A DNA stretch of 64,000 nucleotides from Lentinus brumalis (taxonomy: Eukaryota; Basidiomycota; Agaricomycetes; Polyporales; Polyporaceae). Location of the stretch: positions 62,001-126,000 of the forward strand of contig MARA01000017.1 in NCBI GenBank assembly GCA_001792895.1. Direction: 5' to 3'. The notes below the pieces were generated by a model. That model was given only the letters and a program-made list of their open reading frames with translations, did no database searches and had not been told where the DNA came from. A program made the translations under genes and the position numbers. Of this stretch, positions 22,451 to 34,082 are shown one piece after another. Each line of letters starts with the position of its first letter. Position 1 is the stretch's first letter.

Positions 22451-22881
22451 CCTACTTGAGTTCAAGATAATCACTGGTCGACTCAGCCCTCATGATGTCC
22501 AAGGCGACCCTCACAATGCTTCTCTTCCACGCTCTTCTATCATCATCCCTCATTCTGTCCTCGGATCAGGTGCGCGGAACTCTGTCATTCCATATTGTCC
22601 TCTGACCCTATGGGCTGGCCTGAGATCTGGAGCGTCGAGATGGGTTGCACTGCTGAACTCTGTGGTTGGAATGCCCGATGAGTTGCCAACTCTCGAGTTG
22701 CCTGAGGACCCTAATGCAGACAACAATGGCGGCAAGTCGGACACCGCCTAAAGTCATCCACGAGTACAGTTGGGTGCGTATCGAGTCTTGTGGATCTCTA
22801 ACTGACTGCACTACACAGGTCTCTCCATTGAGTGTTCTGACCCCTCGACACTCACCTTCCCAACTTGACTGGCTCCAAAGA

Positions 22882-23295
22882 TTCTCCCTTTGTCTCGAAG
22901 TTTCTATCATTTATTGTGCTCATTGGAGCTTGGTGTCCTGTCTCTACCTGTCGCTAGTATCTTGTAGAATAATTCAGAATACATACTCTGTAGTAGTATG
23001 TAAGCAGGACCTTGTCGTCCTGAATACTCACTCCTATGAATCCCTTTGATTTACCTTTTGTGTGACATCAAGTCTACCCCAAGCAAACATCATCTAGGTA
23101 GGCTATGTGCTGCCTAGGCCCTCACTGTAAGTAGCTACCAGTCACTGTAAGTACTTGTAAGAAGTTCGTAAGACTGCAGAGAGATACCAGTCAACTCAGT
23201 GTGAATGCTACTTGTAGACAGAGTCTGTACTTACCACATTCAGACTTGTGCGCTACAATCCTAATTTCAGTTACCTGGATCACACATTTACAACA
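22882..23295 (+). repeat. 3' LTR of the deleted gypsy element
   Basis: The direct-repeat partner of 20975-21398, ending ACAACA. Sequence diverges immediately afterwards (CAGTG on the right). Confidence 0.8.
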
Positions 23296-25424
23296 CAGTG
23301 TCTGATGTCACTCAGCTTCTCTTCCTCAATCTGCCACTGGAAGCACTTCTTGCAACAAACCTTCATCTTATCACTGTCCTTTGGGATGATCGTAGAAGTG
23401 AGACCCATACCAAGTGTGATGCGTTTATAATGTGTGGTTGCTGAGACAGTGTGTACTTCGCAGCCATGACACTTGGAAGAGAGTAAGGACATATATTGGC
23501 AAGCTAGAGATACAGCAGTAACTATGATGATGCATCTACGAGGATGGCATGAGGCAAGTGCATGCACTACTGCAGTGTGATGCACGACCTTGATTAGATT
23601 GAATCTGTCTGCATTGGATCTCCAGCCAATCATCGACTATGCCTAACACTCTGAGAAAGTCAACCAGTTGTGCAAGAGTTGCTGCCAACTTTCTGCTGAC
23701 TGTCAATATTGTCAACAGTTGACCAGTTGGCCATAGGTGACCTCAACCACCGGTCGAGTGGCACATCACCACCGCACCCCCAGTATATGCATGCAGGTAG
23801 AGCTCCTCACTGTACTGTCAGATAGAGGGTACATGCTGTGTGTCCTCCAACTCATGCTCACAAGCTCTATATCCATTTGCTTGCAGCAGTCCATGGTCCC
23901 AGGCCGAGCACACATTGCTCCTTGCTCAATGTGCAGGACATATCAGGTCCAATCATATAATATGCACCTTGTTCGCTTGCTGCATCCGTTCCTCAATGCT
24001 GACCTGATCCTAAAGCAAGTAGCTGGGGTCTTGGGTGAAAGTGTCTTGCCCAAGTGCCCATGACCAAGTTCTCAATCAGATCACAGATTTCCAGGCCCGG
24101 GACTCAGATCCGGGTGCAGGTAGGCAGGACACTTTGCGCGGGATAGTTGCTCACTGCTGATGAGAGAGTTACATAGTTTGGAGTGACAGTGAGTCAAAAT
24201 TGCTAACTTATGATGTTGCAGTATGGGGTGCAATTTGTATCTGGTCAGGCCAAGTCATGTATGTGGTAAGTCCGTGTGCATTTGGACCATGCAGCAAGAC
24301 GTAGAGGTGTGGAAGTGAGCTTGTTTGAGCCAACTTGTGCAAACAGGGGTCTGGCTGGTTATGAGGAGAGCAAGTGAGCAAGAGGCTAGCATGCAGATAG
24401 TGGAGACACAGACATGAAGGACTGAAGGCCATGGTCTGAGTGTACTCATGATGCACATCTCAAAGTACAGACACCCCTGCCCTTCACCAGCTTAGTGCTT
24501 TAGACTGTTGCACTGCTCCAAGTCCATATTAGGCAGAAACAATAACCTCGTGCTCTATTGTCAGAATTCTAGGTGGCTTCAGGCTTTACTAGGTCAAGCT
24601 CAGATGTTGTAGTCGACTTGGTCACAAAGAGGTATATTCAATGAATGTGTAGTAGCAATGTATATAGTTTGAGAGCTGGAATGAATGAGAGGAGCAACGA
24701 GATTGATGAGTCCAATGACTGGAAGATGGTGGGTGGACAGAGATTGGGGAAATGAGAGGCAATAGGATGCAAGCATAAGGCTCAGCCACCCAGGAGTAAG
24801 GCTGTAAAAGGAAATTTAAATGCTCTTAATGACATTTTGACAGGAGCTGTCAAAGTTGTCACTACCAGGGCTATCATATCTATCTAATCATTTTGTCCCA
24901 GATTCTATGTGTGCTGTATGGAGTACTATTGGCTCTCCAGCAGACTATTGTGTCTCCTCATTGTCACACCTGGTTTTCCATGGTTCCATTGTCAGCCCTT
25001 ATGCCTAGTCATTTCCCCCCTCTTACTTGGCTTGTGCTCTTCGGACCTTCTGCCCGGCTTATGCTCTTCTGCCCCGTCTGCCCTCTACCTGCTGGTCTGC
25101 CCTCTACCACCCAGTCTGCAGCTCCTGCCCACCTTGATCTCTTGTCAAGTCTGTGTCTCAACTCACCTGCAGTCTGCCATCTGCAGCCTGATCTGCCATC
25201 TGCAGCCTGGTCTGCAATCTCCTGCCCAGTCTCTGTGCAAGATTGGCACCGTCAATGCTAATGGACCCAAGAAATTGTCTGACTTCACGCACCATATCAC
25301 ACTCAGGCAAGCTGCCAAGGTGAGCAGTGAGTAGGAGCTTGCATGTTGCCTGGAGATATACAGGAGATTCTGGGGGCAATGCTTGTGTTGGTCTGAACTA
25401 TGGTATGTACATTCAGTTTAAAGT
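23296..25424. other. Gene-poor relic DNA
   Basis: Short frames only. A run of GTCAACCAGTTG-type words with dyad symmetry lies at 23655-23735, and a pyrimidine-rich, CTGCC-rich stretch at 25020-25230. No gene is recognisable. Confidence 0.4.
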
Positions 25425-26540
25425 TACTATTATAATTGATGAGGAGCAAAGAAATCATCCTTTATGTTTGAGATACACCAATAGACGTTGTTATGGGAAA
25501 CAATCCCTGTGGGAATAATTTCCAGACTCAGCTTACTGGTATTGATGTTGTGGCTCATATGACATCATCACATGTAAGTAACAATGCTTACTGCCTAGAC
25601 ACTGGCATAGGGTTAGGGCTACCAAATTGAGTGTCACTCTGATGCCCAATAAGCTTTATCTTGTACCAGTTACTTATGCAAGCACTAATCAGAGCTATTA
25701 CACCACTATTACACCAAATAGGCGCCCAACGCCCTATGCTTAAATCCAAATCCTTATGCAATGAGCTGGATGCACAGGAAGGTCATAAATAAGTGCCCAA
25801 TGTCTCGGAAAGTGCTACAAAATACCCCTGCTTATACCTCTACTAATATAGCTCAGTAGATTGAGTACAAACTTAGTCTTGAATAAGATTAACAGTACTT
25901 ACTGGAGTTCCATAGTTGGTAGAGCATTATTTTATGACATACTGAGCATGGAAACAGGGTGGATTGCATGTCATACTTACAGATAACAGACATTTTGGGC
26001 AACTTAGTCATATGGCTGTGCACTATTGATGGGTGTGTGCTCGTCCATTGATGTGCTTACATAAGCATATATCAGCCCTTACTATCTCACAACTAACCAC
26101 CATTCCAAATTTGGTAACATAGTTTAGCAGTCTTATAATAAACAACAATACTCTTTAATGATACACATTGGAATAACTTACTAGTAGAAGTTCTGTATTA
26201 TAATTAGCCCCAGCCCTTGTAGTATGATTAAGTATAAACAGGTGCAATATATATGTATATGCTATACAGCCAAGTATAAGCTATGTTCAAACCTGACATG
26301 CTCTGTGAACAACCATTGAAAAACCTTCATAGTGACAATTTTACCTTGAAATGAGGTCAGTCTTCAGTATCATGGTCCACCAGACAGAGTTTGCAGATTT
26401 TGGCAAGCTGAATACTTGCATAAGCTGCATGTGCCATCCCAAATACCTGAATAGTCAAGTATCACAGGCTTTAGGCCATACAAAAACCCCCACCAATCAT
26501 ACTTTGCCAGTAATAGCCCACTGTGAGGCAAGTTACTAAT
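25425..26540 (+). repeat. Dispersed repeat family, copy C
   Basis: Collinear with copy B (18500-19675) from TTGATGAGGAG at 25437 to the GTGAGGCAAGT block near 26530, with small indels. No coding capacity is shared between the copies. Confidence 0.8.
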
Positions 26541-27267
26541 ATCCTGACACTAACCTACCACCAGTCTATGCCTCTTCATGCACTCTCAACTGGATGCACT
26601 CACAATACATGTTCTTACTCCGGTTCTCAACACGCATAAGCCATTTGCTTGTGTCTTTTTCCCTCCAAGACTTCGTCCTACTATATTGTCGCCTACCTAG
26701 CCTTTACTTGTGGTATGCTCAACACATCAGCATTCTTCAGCCCTACAATAAGCACATCAATAATCATTGATTACTAACATCCCAGTACTTGTGTGAATTG
26801 GTGATCAGACAAAAACATATAAGCTACTTCAGTTGCACCAATCAGAGAGACTACATCAATCAGTATACACCAATAGTAACATTGTAGTGTCATGAGTCAG
26901 AGCTAGCGAGGTGCATTTATACTAGTGGTGTCACACGGGCAGATTCTATCCTGCCAGTGACTGCATGCTGTATGGTGCTGGTAGTGTTCTGTATGCTGCG
27001 AGCATAAGCTTTGCTTGTAGCAGCTATTCGAACACACTGACTGCTCTGAGCCTTCCAGGCAGATGGAGTTGTGGCCGCATGTGATCACTGCTGGTGAATT
27101 TTGGGAGGTTGGAGAACATGCTGCCCATGGAGGACATGCTGATAGGTAGAGATGTGTGGCTGACTGGCAGTTTCCGGTGGGCAGAACACAGCAAGGAGCT
27201 GTCATGAACATCCTATGAATTTTAGGACATCAAATGAGCAATCTCAATGGAATTTATGAGCAACCCC
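26541..27267. other. No recognisable gene
   Basis: AT-rich sequence with short frames only. The minus-strand frame at 26903-27211 has no recognisable domain. Confidence 0.4.
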
Positions 27268-27744
27268 CATCAGAACTTTCCGAAAATGCTGAGCGTGCTG
27301 AGGCAACACCCTCAGTGCTGTCAGCACAGCTCAGCACTCCAGCACATCAGCACAAATAAGTGCCAGAACACCCATGACCAACCTTTCCTCATTCCAAACA
27401 TACGTACTCTGAGGCGGCTTCAAGTGTCTGAAGAGGCTAATGAAGCGCCCAGGTAGGATACATGTTCTGTGGCTCAAGGTAGGATGCTGAAGCTAACACA
27501 ACACTAGAAAGTGAGAACTCAGCGCAGATATAGCTCAAAATTGCAAGCTTATTTGCTTGGTCACTGCTGCATCAGTCTGCAAACGGTTTGACAGGCATAC
27601 AGACAATACTGTGAAGGGTATACCTGCCAGATTGTAAGTTGTGGAACAAACTCGTTCTGGTTCAGGAGTCCAAACAAGTGAGGGGTTGCACCATCAGCGC
27701 CTCAGTGCCCTCAGCATATTCAGTACTTTGGGGAACTTCTGATG
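27268..27744. mobile_element. MITE-like element with CATCAGAA ends
   Basis: Imperfect inverted ends: CATCAGAACTTTCC inward from the left, CATCAGAAGTTCCCC inward from the right. Both are followed by clustered GCTGAG/CTCAGC words, so the ends can fold on themselves. No coding capacity. Borders are approximate and no target duplication is evident. Confidence 0.35.
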
Positions 27745-28970
27745 CCTGGCATGGTCTCACCATCTGCCAGGCTCATTGTGAGCTGCATTTTAGGCTTGTT
27801 TTATATAAATCTCAGAATACCATGAGAGCAAGAGAGTCAGGACCAAACAGACACCTAGGTTATCTGTCTTCTTCACAATATCATTTTGGGCATGTTGTTG
27901 TGGTGTTGGTTCAATTCTTCATATTCACTCATGTGCTACTTCTGTCCCTTATTTTGGAAGCTTGAGACTGAGGAAATCATACTGTAGGTAATCCAATAAT
28001 GGACTCCAAGTAATGTAAGTGCTTGATCAGTGCAGCCCAAGAAAACCTCTCCTGCTCCTCATCTGGGTGCAGAGCTTGTTACAAAAAGCCTCCCCGGTAC
28101 TATTCATTTCCTTTCCCAGTCATCCTATTGTTCGATCACCATGATTCCCATGGTCTCTCTCACGCTATTGTCTTCATCCATGATGTATCTCACGCTATTG
28201 TCTTCTGATGCTGTTGTTCCCTCATGTATATAAGACCACCAGCGCTACCTGATGACCCTCAGTTTTGACCTCTTGTCCCAAGGTAAGCCAAGCTGTACTT
28301 CGCTCTGTAGATACCTCTCTCAATACATCTTGTCCCTAGCCCTGATCGTCGAGCATTGCTCCGCTCTCGCTGCACAAGTGCTCGTCGACGCCCCTGCTCA
28401 TCTTGTGAGTCTTCCCTGATCTCCCTCGACGATCAGTCGTAACAGAGCTCTTTATGTCATTCTGCATCAGGATGAGCTCTAAGCAGGGCACTGATGTAGA
28501 CTCATTACTTACTATTTATTATGGACTCAAATTATATATTTCTACCCATTTGGTAATGATCTTGATTGCATTCAAAATTGGAGAATACTGCAATATATAG
28601 TGCGCACTGGCAACATCATGCTCATCAAGAAAGTTGTGCAGCACCATCATCAAACAATCTGCGTCAGTAAGAAAGTAGTAATAACCTGTGCAACCTTGCA
28701 ACCCATACACTTTGTTGTAACTGACATGTGATGATGTGGTATGTTATAATTGAGACACCCACCTGTATCACCTTAAAGCCATCTATGTCACTCCATGTGG
28801 GAAGTATTTTCCACAAAAATACCAGCCACAACTGTCCTGTGCTGTGGCAACACCACCACTACGCATATTCCAGTTGCGACAAGGTCTGTCTGGCTGGTAG
28901 TGTGACACAACTAATGTCCAACTGCTGCTCACATTGTTGCGGTTCTCTCCTTCAGCTCACTTGAAACTTA
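27745..28970. other. Gene-poor DNA with an LTR-like promoter segment
   Basis: A TATATAAG box near 28227 follows two copies of CTCACGCTATTGTCTTC (about 28158-28205), and the sequence to about 28450 resembles an LTR promoter and leader. No partner copy lies in the window. Otherwise only short frames. Confidence 0.3.
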
Positions 28971-30134
28971 CAGTGGCGCTCAAAAGTCTTGCACTCTGTA
29001 ACTGTGTAACCAAAATCCGCCTGTGGTGCCATGAATTCTCCAGATAATTCCATGTAACTCTAGGGTAGTAATGCATACTATGTACCCTCATTAATAGTAA
29101 AAGATTCAGTTGAAACAGCCATTTGGCTGGCTAGTAAATACACAATAAATCGCAAAATCCGGTATTTGTGGGTTGCATGCATAAGGGTCAAACTGATTTC
29201 AGTGAGGCTATCTCAGTACTTGACATAGGACCCCTTTGCCTTCCGCATCGCAGCAACACGGCGTGGCATCGACTCATACAGGCGGCATATGAAGTCGCCA
29301 TCAATCGCCTTCCACTCCTCCTTCAATGCAGCCCACAGCTCCTCCGTATTTGATGGTAGATGCTTCCTAGTGTGTACACGGTTGTCGAGGTGCTTCCAGA
29401 CATGTTCAATGATGTTCATGTCAGGAGAGTTGGGGATCCAGGGGAGAACATGGATATTGTGTTCCGCAAACCACGTCGTCGCAAGGTGTGACTTGTGTTT
29501 TGGGTCCTTGTCTTGCTGGAAGATGATGTCAGACTGGCGGTCACCATGGTTGGTAAGGGCGCCCAGGAGGCCCTCCTCCAGTATCTTGTAGTACTGGATG
29601 GCATCCATGTTCCCTTCGACGCGGCAGAGCTGACCCGGTCTGTCTGGCGTCAGGCATCCCCATACCATCACGCTCCCCCCTCCATGCTTCACCCTCTTCT
29701 CAATGTTCTGGTCCTCAAACTCCTCCCCCTCCCCCTCCTGCGGCAGTACTGCTTCCCATCTGACCCAACAACATTGTATTTGGACTCGTCTGAGAACTGG
29801 ACCTGCTTCCAATCCTCCACCATCCACTCTAAGTGCTCCTCTGCCCACTTCCTCTGTTCAGCCCGTTGCTTCTTGGTGAGCATGGGCTTCTTGCGGCGGA
29901 TGCGACCATGGAGGCCGTACTCTGCAAGGTTGCAGCAGATAGTGGATGCGCCCACGTGGGGGAAGAGAATTCACCTGACATCCGCACCATCACGCGCACC
30001 ACCGGTCTTGAGCAACCATTCAGCATGGCAGAAGTCATGGGGTTCAAGGAGGCGAGGACGGCCAGGCTTGGGGGTCACATGGTAGAAGTCGGGATTATCC
30101 TTGAGTATGGTGAAGTTATGGTGAACGGTGTTTT
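28971..30134 (-). mobile_element. Tc1/mariner element relic
   Basis: A DD34E transposon on the minus strand. Its 3' terminal repeat starts CAGTGGCGCTCAAAAGTC at 28971, directly after a TA dinucleotide, as expected for Tc1 elements. The other end, with the first helix-turn-helix, is missing; the sequence passes directly into a copia LTR fragment at about 30135. Confidence 0.85.
29213..30120 (-). pseudogene. Tc1/mariner transposase, frameshifted
   Basis: A cut-and-paste transposase in at least two minus-strand frames. The second helix-turn-helix region is degraded, with a stop near 29970. The catalytic residues are visible: first Asp in VQFSDESKYNVVGSDGKQY, second Asp in IIFQQDKDPKHKS, and Glu in SPDMNIIEHVWKHLDNRV, with 34 residues between the last two (DD34E). 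A frame change falls in the low-complexity stretch near 29730-29750. The C-terminus (MRRVAAMRKAKG-like, ending SYVKY) is intact. Inactive as it stands. Confidence 0.88.
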
Positions 30135-30464
30135 GCTAGCTGATGCCTCTCTTTGTTTCAGATATATTGATGCTTCTTTATATTTTCCATTTTCTGAGAT
30201 TGAACTCTTGACCTTCGCACTTTTTATGCATTTTTACTTTTGCTCTTTGTTGACTCTCTTTGACACTTTTCTGGTTGTGGCTGTTACAACTGCATAGCTT
30301 ATGTAATGCACACTGTAGGCGGGGCACTCGTCAAGCTCTGGGGTTCTTAAACTGCACAGAGCTCGACATAGGTGTGTGTGTAGATTTGCTTATGTCAATA
30401 TATCAGACTTTACAGAGCTTGACATAGGCCATTGTGATTGCTCTGAGGTACACTGCAGCCAATA
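30135..30464 (+). repeat. Old copia LTR fragment
   Basis: Starts GCTAGCTGATGCC inside the LTR consensus and runs to CAGCCAATAC at the 3' edge. It matches 3600-3947 with many substitutions, and its 5' part is lost where it meets the Tc1 relic. It is clearly more diverged than the other LTR copies, so it is an older insertion. Confidence 0.8.
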
Positions 30465-30633
30465 CTTGACTTCACATCCATTTCTGGCTCACTGAGCTGT
30501 ACTGACGTCATATGACTCTGCAAACAGGCAAATGTCTGGCCCAGCTGGGCCTGGCTGGCATTCACAGCATCAATGTCCCTAACATCTTTGTCCCCTTGAC
30601 TGACACCATCTATGTGAACCTCCGTATCTTGTC

Positions 30634-31567
30634 CAATACCCACTCATTAGCTGTCAGACTGGATGCTTGAGCCATGGCTGAAAACTCTGTATTATCCCAG
30701 CAACAACTCATGTCAATCTGGGTAGGTTGCAAAGTGTGAATCCATGGTATTTCCACCACGCCACCAATCTCACTGCATCTCCCACATCTTTCTCAACTTT
30801 GGGTGAATGGCAGACTCATTTGATGCATCCCAGTGGTCCACAAGACCATGCAGAAATGTGCTTCATGCCGCCAGGACAAGTTTTCAAAACTTGTCATCAC
30901 TGCCACCAGTGGGCACCTCACCTGCTTGAGACACCATGACTCCCCCAATACCTGCTCATTTGCTGTCAAACCAGGTGCCTGAGCCATGGCTAAACACTCC
31001 ATATGGGCTCAGTGACCACTTGTCAATTCAGGTGGGTTGCAAAATTGCTCAAAAGTGCAATCTTATCGCAGTTTCACTGCCCATTGATTTTGCTTTCTCT
31101 CCTGCATACTTGTCTACTCCAGGTGGCTAACACACATCTCACACATGTCACAGCAGTCCTCAAGACTGTATATACATGCATCTCACACCACCTAGATGAG
31201 TTACCAAAACTCATTGTCCCCATGGCCAGCAGGCAAATACACCAACATACCACCCCCAATATCCACCCAATTTCAATGAAACCAGGTGCATCAACTAGCA
31301 CTAAGTGCTCTGTATTAAACCAGCTCATGCTTACATCAATCTGGGTGGTTTGAGAAATTGCTCGCAAGCACGATTTTATTGCACTTTTGCCACCCAGCTG
31401 GTCTCACCGACTCCCCTGCACATTCCTCAATCCTGGGCGGCCAACAAACACAAATGTGTCACAGTGGTCCTCAAGACCATGTGCAACGGTGTTTTGCACC
31501 TCTCAGACAGATTTTCAAAACTTGCTGTCACCCATGGCCTGCCAGGCTGTTTTGATAGGTCAGTATT
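30634..31567. repeat. 311-bp tandem repeat, three diverged copies
   Basis: Equivalent points CAATACC/CAATACC/CAATATCC lie at 30634, 30946 and 31257 (spacing 312 and 311 bp). Each unit repeats in order: a GCCATGGCT or related block, CAATCTGGGTRGGTTGC, a TCACTGC-type block, GGTCCTCAAGACC, and CAAAACTTG followed by CCCATGGCC. The copies differ by many substitutions and small indels. No coding function is seen. Confidence 0.75.
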
Positions 31568-32367
31568 TTGCCCATATCTCCCCTGCTGTTGGCCCATTGT
31601 TGGGCTGCTTCTGACAAAATGTCTCTCCACAGAGCGTCAGCATCTCCACATCAAATCAGTATGTGTTTGCGTAGAACCTGGAGAGGAAGATCAAAAAGTT
31701 AGATTGCAACATGATGGTTTTAAGGCAAGTTGCCCAGGATGGCAGCGCAGTTGAAGACTGTAACTGAGAAGTAGAACGTGCTGGCTGTGAGGAAGGTGGC
31801 AGTCAGCCCAACCATGACTTTAAGCAGCGCAAATCTATAACAGGTGCTGTTGCACCTGGAGGAATACTTTGAGTGTGCTTTGTACATTCACGCTGTTCTC
31901 TATCTTCCTACATATATCACTAACTTCAACTTCTTATGACTGGGTGCTTTGAGATTATGTATATACACATAGGGCTGTTGCTATATGTATACCTTGAACT
32001 CATCATAAAGTTCACATCACAGGGCCAGCCCATATGCGATGAGCAACAGGAACTGTGGGCACACACGCATTGTGTGCCATATGCATCCTCAAGTGGGCTT
32101 TTGGCCTGTTGCATCAGGGCAGCAGTGACTGGCTTTAAGCACTTGCATCCCTGCTCTGCCGTGCAATGCTATCTAACTCCTCGGTGGACAACTGTATCGA
32201 CATATTGATGCTTCTACCTTCCCCTTTGTCCCCAATCACCTTGGGGATGCAGTCATCAGATTTTATATTGCAGTCCTGCAGGACGCTCCTGATGGCTCTA
32301 TTTATCATCGAACATTTTATTATGCAGAATGTCTCCCTATTGTGCCAGTAGGACAGCATCAGCTGCA
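31568..32367. other. No recognisable gene
   Basis: AT-rich relic DNA with frames below 100 codons and no domain. Confidence 0.4.
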
Positions 32368-33066
32368 ACTAGGGACAATCATGAGTACCAAACCCCCATG
32401 GGTACCCATGAGTTATGTACTTATGGGTGTGGGTACCCAACTTCCATGGGTTTGCATGAGTATGGGTTTGAGGTTGCCAGCCAGTAGGTATACCTATGAG
32501 TATCCATCAAATTCATAGTCAAGCATGAAGCTTGATTCACATGTCAAAAACAGGCTAAAGCAACACTTCCATTCGATATGAATACAATTGTGTCTGGAAA
32601 CATGCAATGTTTGTGCTTTCTCCCTTTACTAGCAGTTCTCAGTATGGCTGATCAAGAGCCAGTTGCTGAGTTGCTAATATTTGGACTACACCATGTGAAA
32701 CTTACTTCTGAGTATGTACTTGTTCATCATTCCTGTATGTGAAAGTATCCTTCTGATGTTGTAGATACTGAGGATATTGACAACAAGCAGAATAACAATG
32801 ACAATGACAACAATATATCTGGCTGCATGTCTCTCATTTCAGTTTCTCTAGCTGGAGACTCATGAGTACTTATGGGTTATCCATGCATTACCTCGTGATT
32901 CTGATTACTCATGAGTCACCCACAATCCTTGGGTTTGTACCCATGGGTGGTGAGTAATCTGTGTGAACATACCCATAAGAGTATGGATAGGACCCCTGAG
33001 ATTTGCATAGTCATAGGTTTGGTTCATGGGTAGACTCATGAGTCACCCATTACAGTTTCTACCCTG
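32368..33066. repeat. Element built of ATGGGTACCCAT-type words
   Basis: Two dense clusters of degenerate CCATGGGTACCCAT and ACTCATGAGT words (32385-32530 and 32865-33050) flank a 330-bp unrelated core. The ends (CTAGGGACAATCATGAG inward from the left; CCAGGGTAGAAACTG...CTCATGAG inward from the right) are loosely inverted. This is probably a MITE-like element with repeat-rich arms. Confidence 0.35.
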
Positions 33067-33144
33067 GCTTCAGGATGTCAAGTGGTGAGGCTGACCCCCT
33101 ACTGAGGCCAGGATGGGATGGGCCCTACTGCGGGCTTCTGAGAG

Positions 33145-33193
33145 CCTGATGGCTCAGCTTGGACTTTTGGCAAGCCCAAGCTGAGCCATCAGG
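33145..33193. repeat. Perfect 18-bp inverted repeat (hairpin)
   Basis: CCTGATGGCTCAGCTTGG at 33145-33162 and its exact reverse complement at 33176-33193, separated by 13 bases. It lies in a stretch rich in GGCTCAG/CTGAGCC words. A related but less perfect stretch lies at 33510-33650. Confidence 0.85.
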
Positions 33194-33702
33194 CCAGGAC
33201 TTTGAATCCCGCCTGTGAGTACACTAGATAGCTGGATGAGGGCCTAAAATGTGTCAGAGACGCGAGCATATGGTGTGGGTAATGACTCACAGTGACACAA
33301 CAGCCCAACCATTGCAACAAGACCATGTAGTGAGCATTGTCCAGCATGCAACCATAATTGTGAGTGCCCAAACAAGACCATGCATCCTCCAAAGATGTGT
33401 TCTCTGTCCATGGAGCACTATTGATGTACTAAATTGACCATTATCAGCACAACAGGTGTCAAAACAATGCCTGAATGGATATCCTTCCAAGGGGCTTGTC
33501 ACTCACCACCAGCCATGGCTCAGGCCAGGACGAGCCCTTGGCTTGTCCTGAGATGTCCTCAGGGCCTGGCCTGTGGTTCGAGCAAGCCTGAGCCATCTGA
33601 AGCCAAGCCGAAGCTCCAGGCTTCAGGCTGAGCTGGGACTTGCAATTCCCTATCTGTATGTGCATCATTCTGTCACCTGATGTTCAAGGTAAGTGGTCCT
33701 CT

Positions 33703-34082
33703 TAAGGCTGAGCATAGGTTGAGGTATGCTGTAGGTAAACCTGTATATACCTAGATCCATGACCTACAGGTCAGATCATCTAGATATAGGTACCTACAGC
33801 ACAGATCATGTATGGATCTAGGTCAAGCATCTAAGAAACCACTCAGATCACAGCTGACCTATACCTAAAAATAATCTTATTTCTTTGATGGATGAGCCCA
33901 TTTCTGGCATAAAAGATTTTTTGGATGCTAGGTAACCTACGACCTATCCTGTAGGTCCAGGTCAAAATAGGTTTCAGGTCAAATAAATTCAGGTCAGTGC
34001 ACATCTAGGTCTCAGCTTTGATGTCACAGGTACCTGTCAAACAGATCTAGGTCAACCTGTAGGTAACCTATGCTCAGCCTTA
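33703..34082. mobile_element. MITE with perfect 18-bp TIRs, TAAGGCTGAGCA family (copy 2)
   Basis: A 380-bp element. Its left end TAAGGCTGAGCATAGGTT (33703-33720) is the exact reverse complement of the right end (34065-34082). The interior is packed with GACCT/AGGTC and TCTAGATC-type words. Copy 1 at 17881-18289 has the same outer 12 bases and the same internal style. It has no coding capacity and a target duplication is not evident. Confidence 0.75.

Larger units (their letters stand above)
20975..23295 (+). mobile_element. Internally deleted Ty3/gypsy element with two LTRs
   Basis: A 2.3-kb element bounded by direct LTRs of 424 bp (20975-21398) and 414 bp (22882-23295). Between them about 1.5 kb remains, of which only an integrase segment is recognisable. 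RT, RNase H and protease are gone. The LTRs share long identical blocks, for example around GGTAGGCTATGTGCTGCCTA, which points to a fairly recent insertion. Terminal TG is not evident at the left LTR edge, so the borders are accurate only to within a few bases. Confidence 0.82.

Noticed and set aside
30634..31567. CRISPR-like array
   Set aside because: Units are about 311 bp, diverged and contiguous, without short identical repeats or spacers; a eukaryotic tandem repeat.
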